Notes under the pieces: generated by a model
What the model was told of the DNA's origin: nothing
Databases searched by the model: none
What the model saw: the letters and a program-made list of their open reading frames with translations, nothing else
Translations under genes and position numbers: made by a program
Part shown: positions 12,928-13,136 of the stretch, piece by piece
How the letters are laid out: each line of letters begins with the position of its first letter
Position numbering within the stretch: position 1 is the stretch's first letter
Source: JAJUFS01 sp964599565
GTDB lineage: Bacteria > Pseudomonadota > Gammaproteobacteria > Natronospirales > JAJUFS01
DNA: 13,136 nt
Assembly (NCBI GenBank): GCA_964599565.1
Contig: CAZRFE010000073.1
Coordinates: forward strand, 1-13,136
Direction of reading: 5' to 3'

Positions 12928-12966
12928 TCCCTGGAGTGGTCGCGCGCCTGGCGTTCTGGCTTCGAT
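12928..12966 (+). repeat. Repeat C, copy 3
   Basis: This block follows A3 and matches the one after A1 at 37 of 39 positions. The following 76 nt up to B3 differ from the first pair and contain no gene. Confidence 0.9.
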
Positions 12967-13042
12967 GACCTGAACCAGCATCCAACTTCTGTAGTGAAAT
13001 GTTGTCCAGCTTCGACGTTCTGAACACCACTGTCACACTGAC

Positions 13043-13136
13043 CGAAGTCATCCCGGAAATGCGCCGCCTTGATGCATGTAAAGATGAAAGTGCCAACCGG
13101 CGCATTGTCCGGGACCCACGCTTTCACGCGCGATGC
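13043..13136 (-). repeat. Repeat B, copy 3 (reaches the window end)
   Basis: It is identical to B2 over all 94 visible nt, and the window ends inside this identity. The array, or another captured gene, therefore probably continues outside the window. Confidence 0.93.

Noticed and set aside
12641..13127. Several frames with peptides such as VIPAQAGIHA and CHPRAGGDP
   Set aside because: These come from reading through palindromic repeats A and B. Each depends on the repeat sequence alone and appears in several frames and on both strands.
12101..13136. Possible CRISPR array
   Set aside because: The repeats are two different palindromes in inverted pairs with irregular spacing (27 to 362 nt), and the spacers themselves contain repeated blocks. 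There are no cas genes.

Overview
The window is GC-rich, densely coded bacterial DNA from a Gram-negative organism: a TonB-dependent receptor, an outer-membrane barrel with a terminal Phe, and many Sec signal peptides. The gene families and a copy of the GTAGGAGCGGCTTCAGCCGC repeat, a type common in Xanthomonadales and Pseudomonas, suggest a gammaproteobacterium, perhaps near Lysobacterales/Xanthomonadales. That assignment is an inference.

Layout. 3-4837 (+): the C-terminal part of a TonB-dependent receptor, a PepSY-TM membrane protein (probable ferric-siderophore reductase type), and a periplasmic serine hydrolase of the beta-lactamase/AmpC class with a four-helix membrane tail. A bidirectional terminator follows. 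4897-6642 (-): a secreted DUF885 metallopeptidase-like protein. 6705-7578 (-): a compact operon of a 39-codon ORF with a strong ribosome binding site, a VOC (glyoxalase-fold) protein and an ABM-like monooxygenase. It is divergent from a CGNR/ABATE zinc-finger regulator (7678-8298, +), and a perfect inverted repeat lies in the shared promoter region. 8467-9066 (+): a small outer-membrane barrel protein with its own terminator. 9148-9624 (-): an Lrp/AsnC regulator. 9625-9870 contains no convincing protein gene but has a promoter-like element, several hairpins, eight GGA motifs and a plus-strand terminator, so it probably encodes a small RNA. 9871-11052 (-): a membrane acyltransferase (acyltransferase-3 family), divergent from a membrane-anchored LytTR DNA-binding protein (11219-12073, +).

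The last kilobase (12.1-13.14 kb) is a repeat array. Three pairs of inverted palindromic elements can be seen: a short A element (ATCCCC-N8-GGGGAT) and a long B element (16-bp stem, 31-nt loop), which share the same end sequences. A small GIY-YIG nuclease gene sits between pair 1 and pair 2, bracketed by a perfect 15-bp inverted repeat made of the ends of B1 and A2. The equivalent junction between pair 2 and pair 3 holds only 27 nt. This nuclease-plus-repeat arrangement is the most interesting part of the window, followed by the GGA-rich small RNA candidate.
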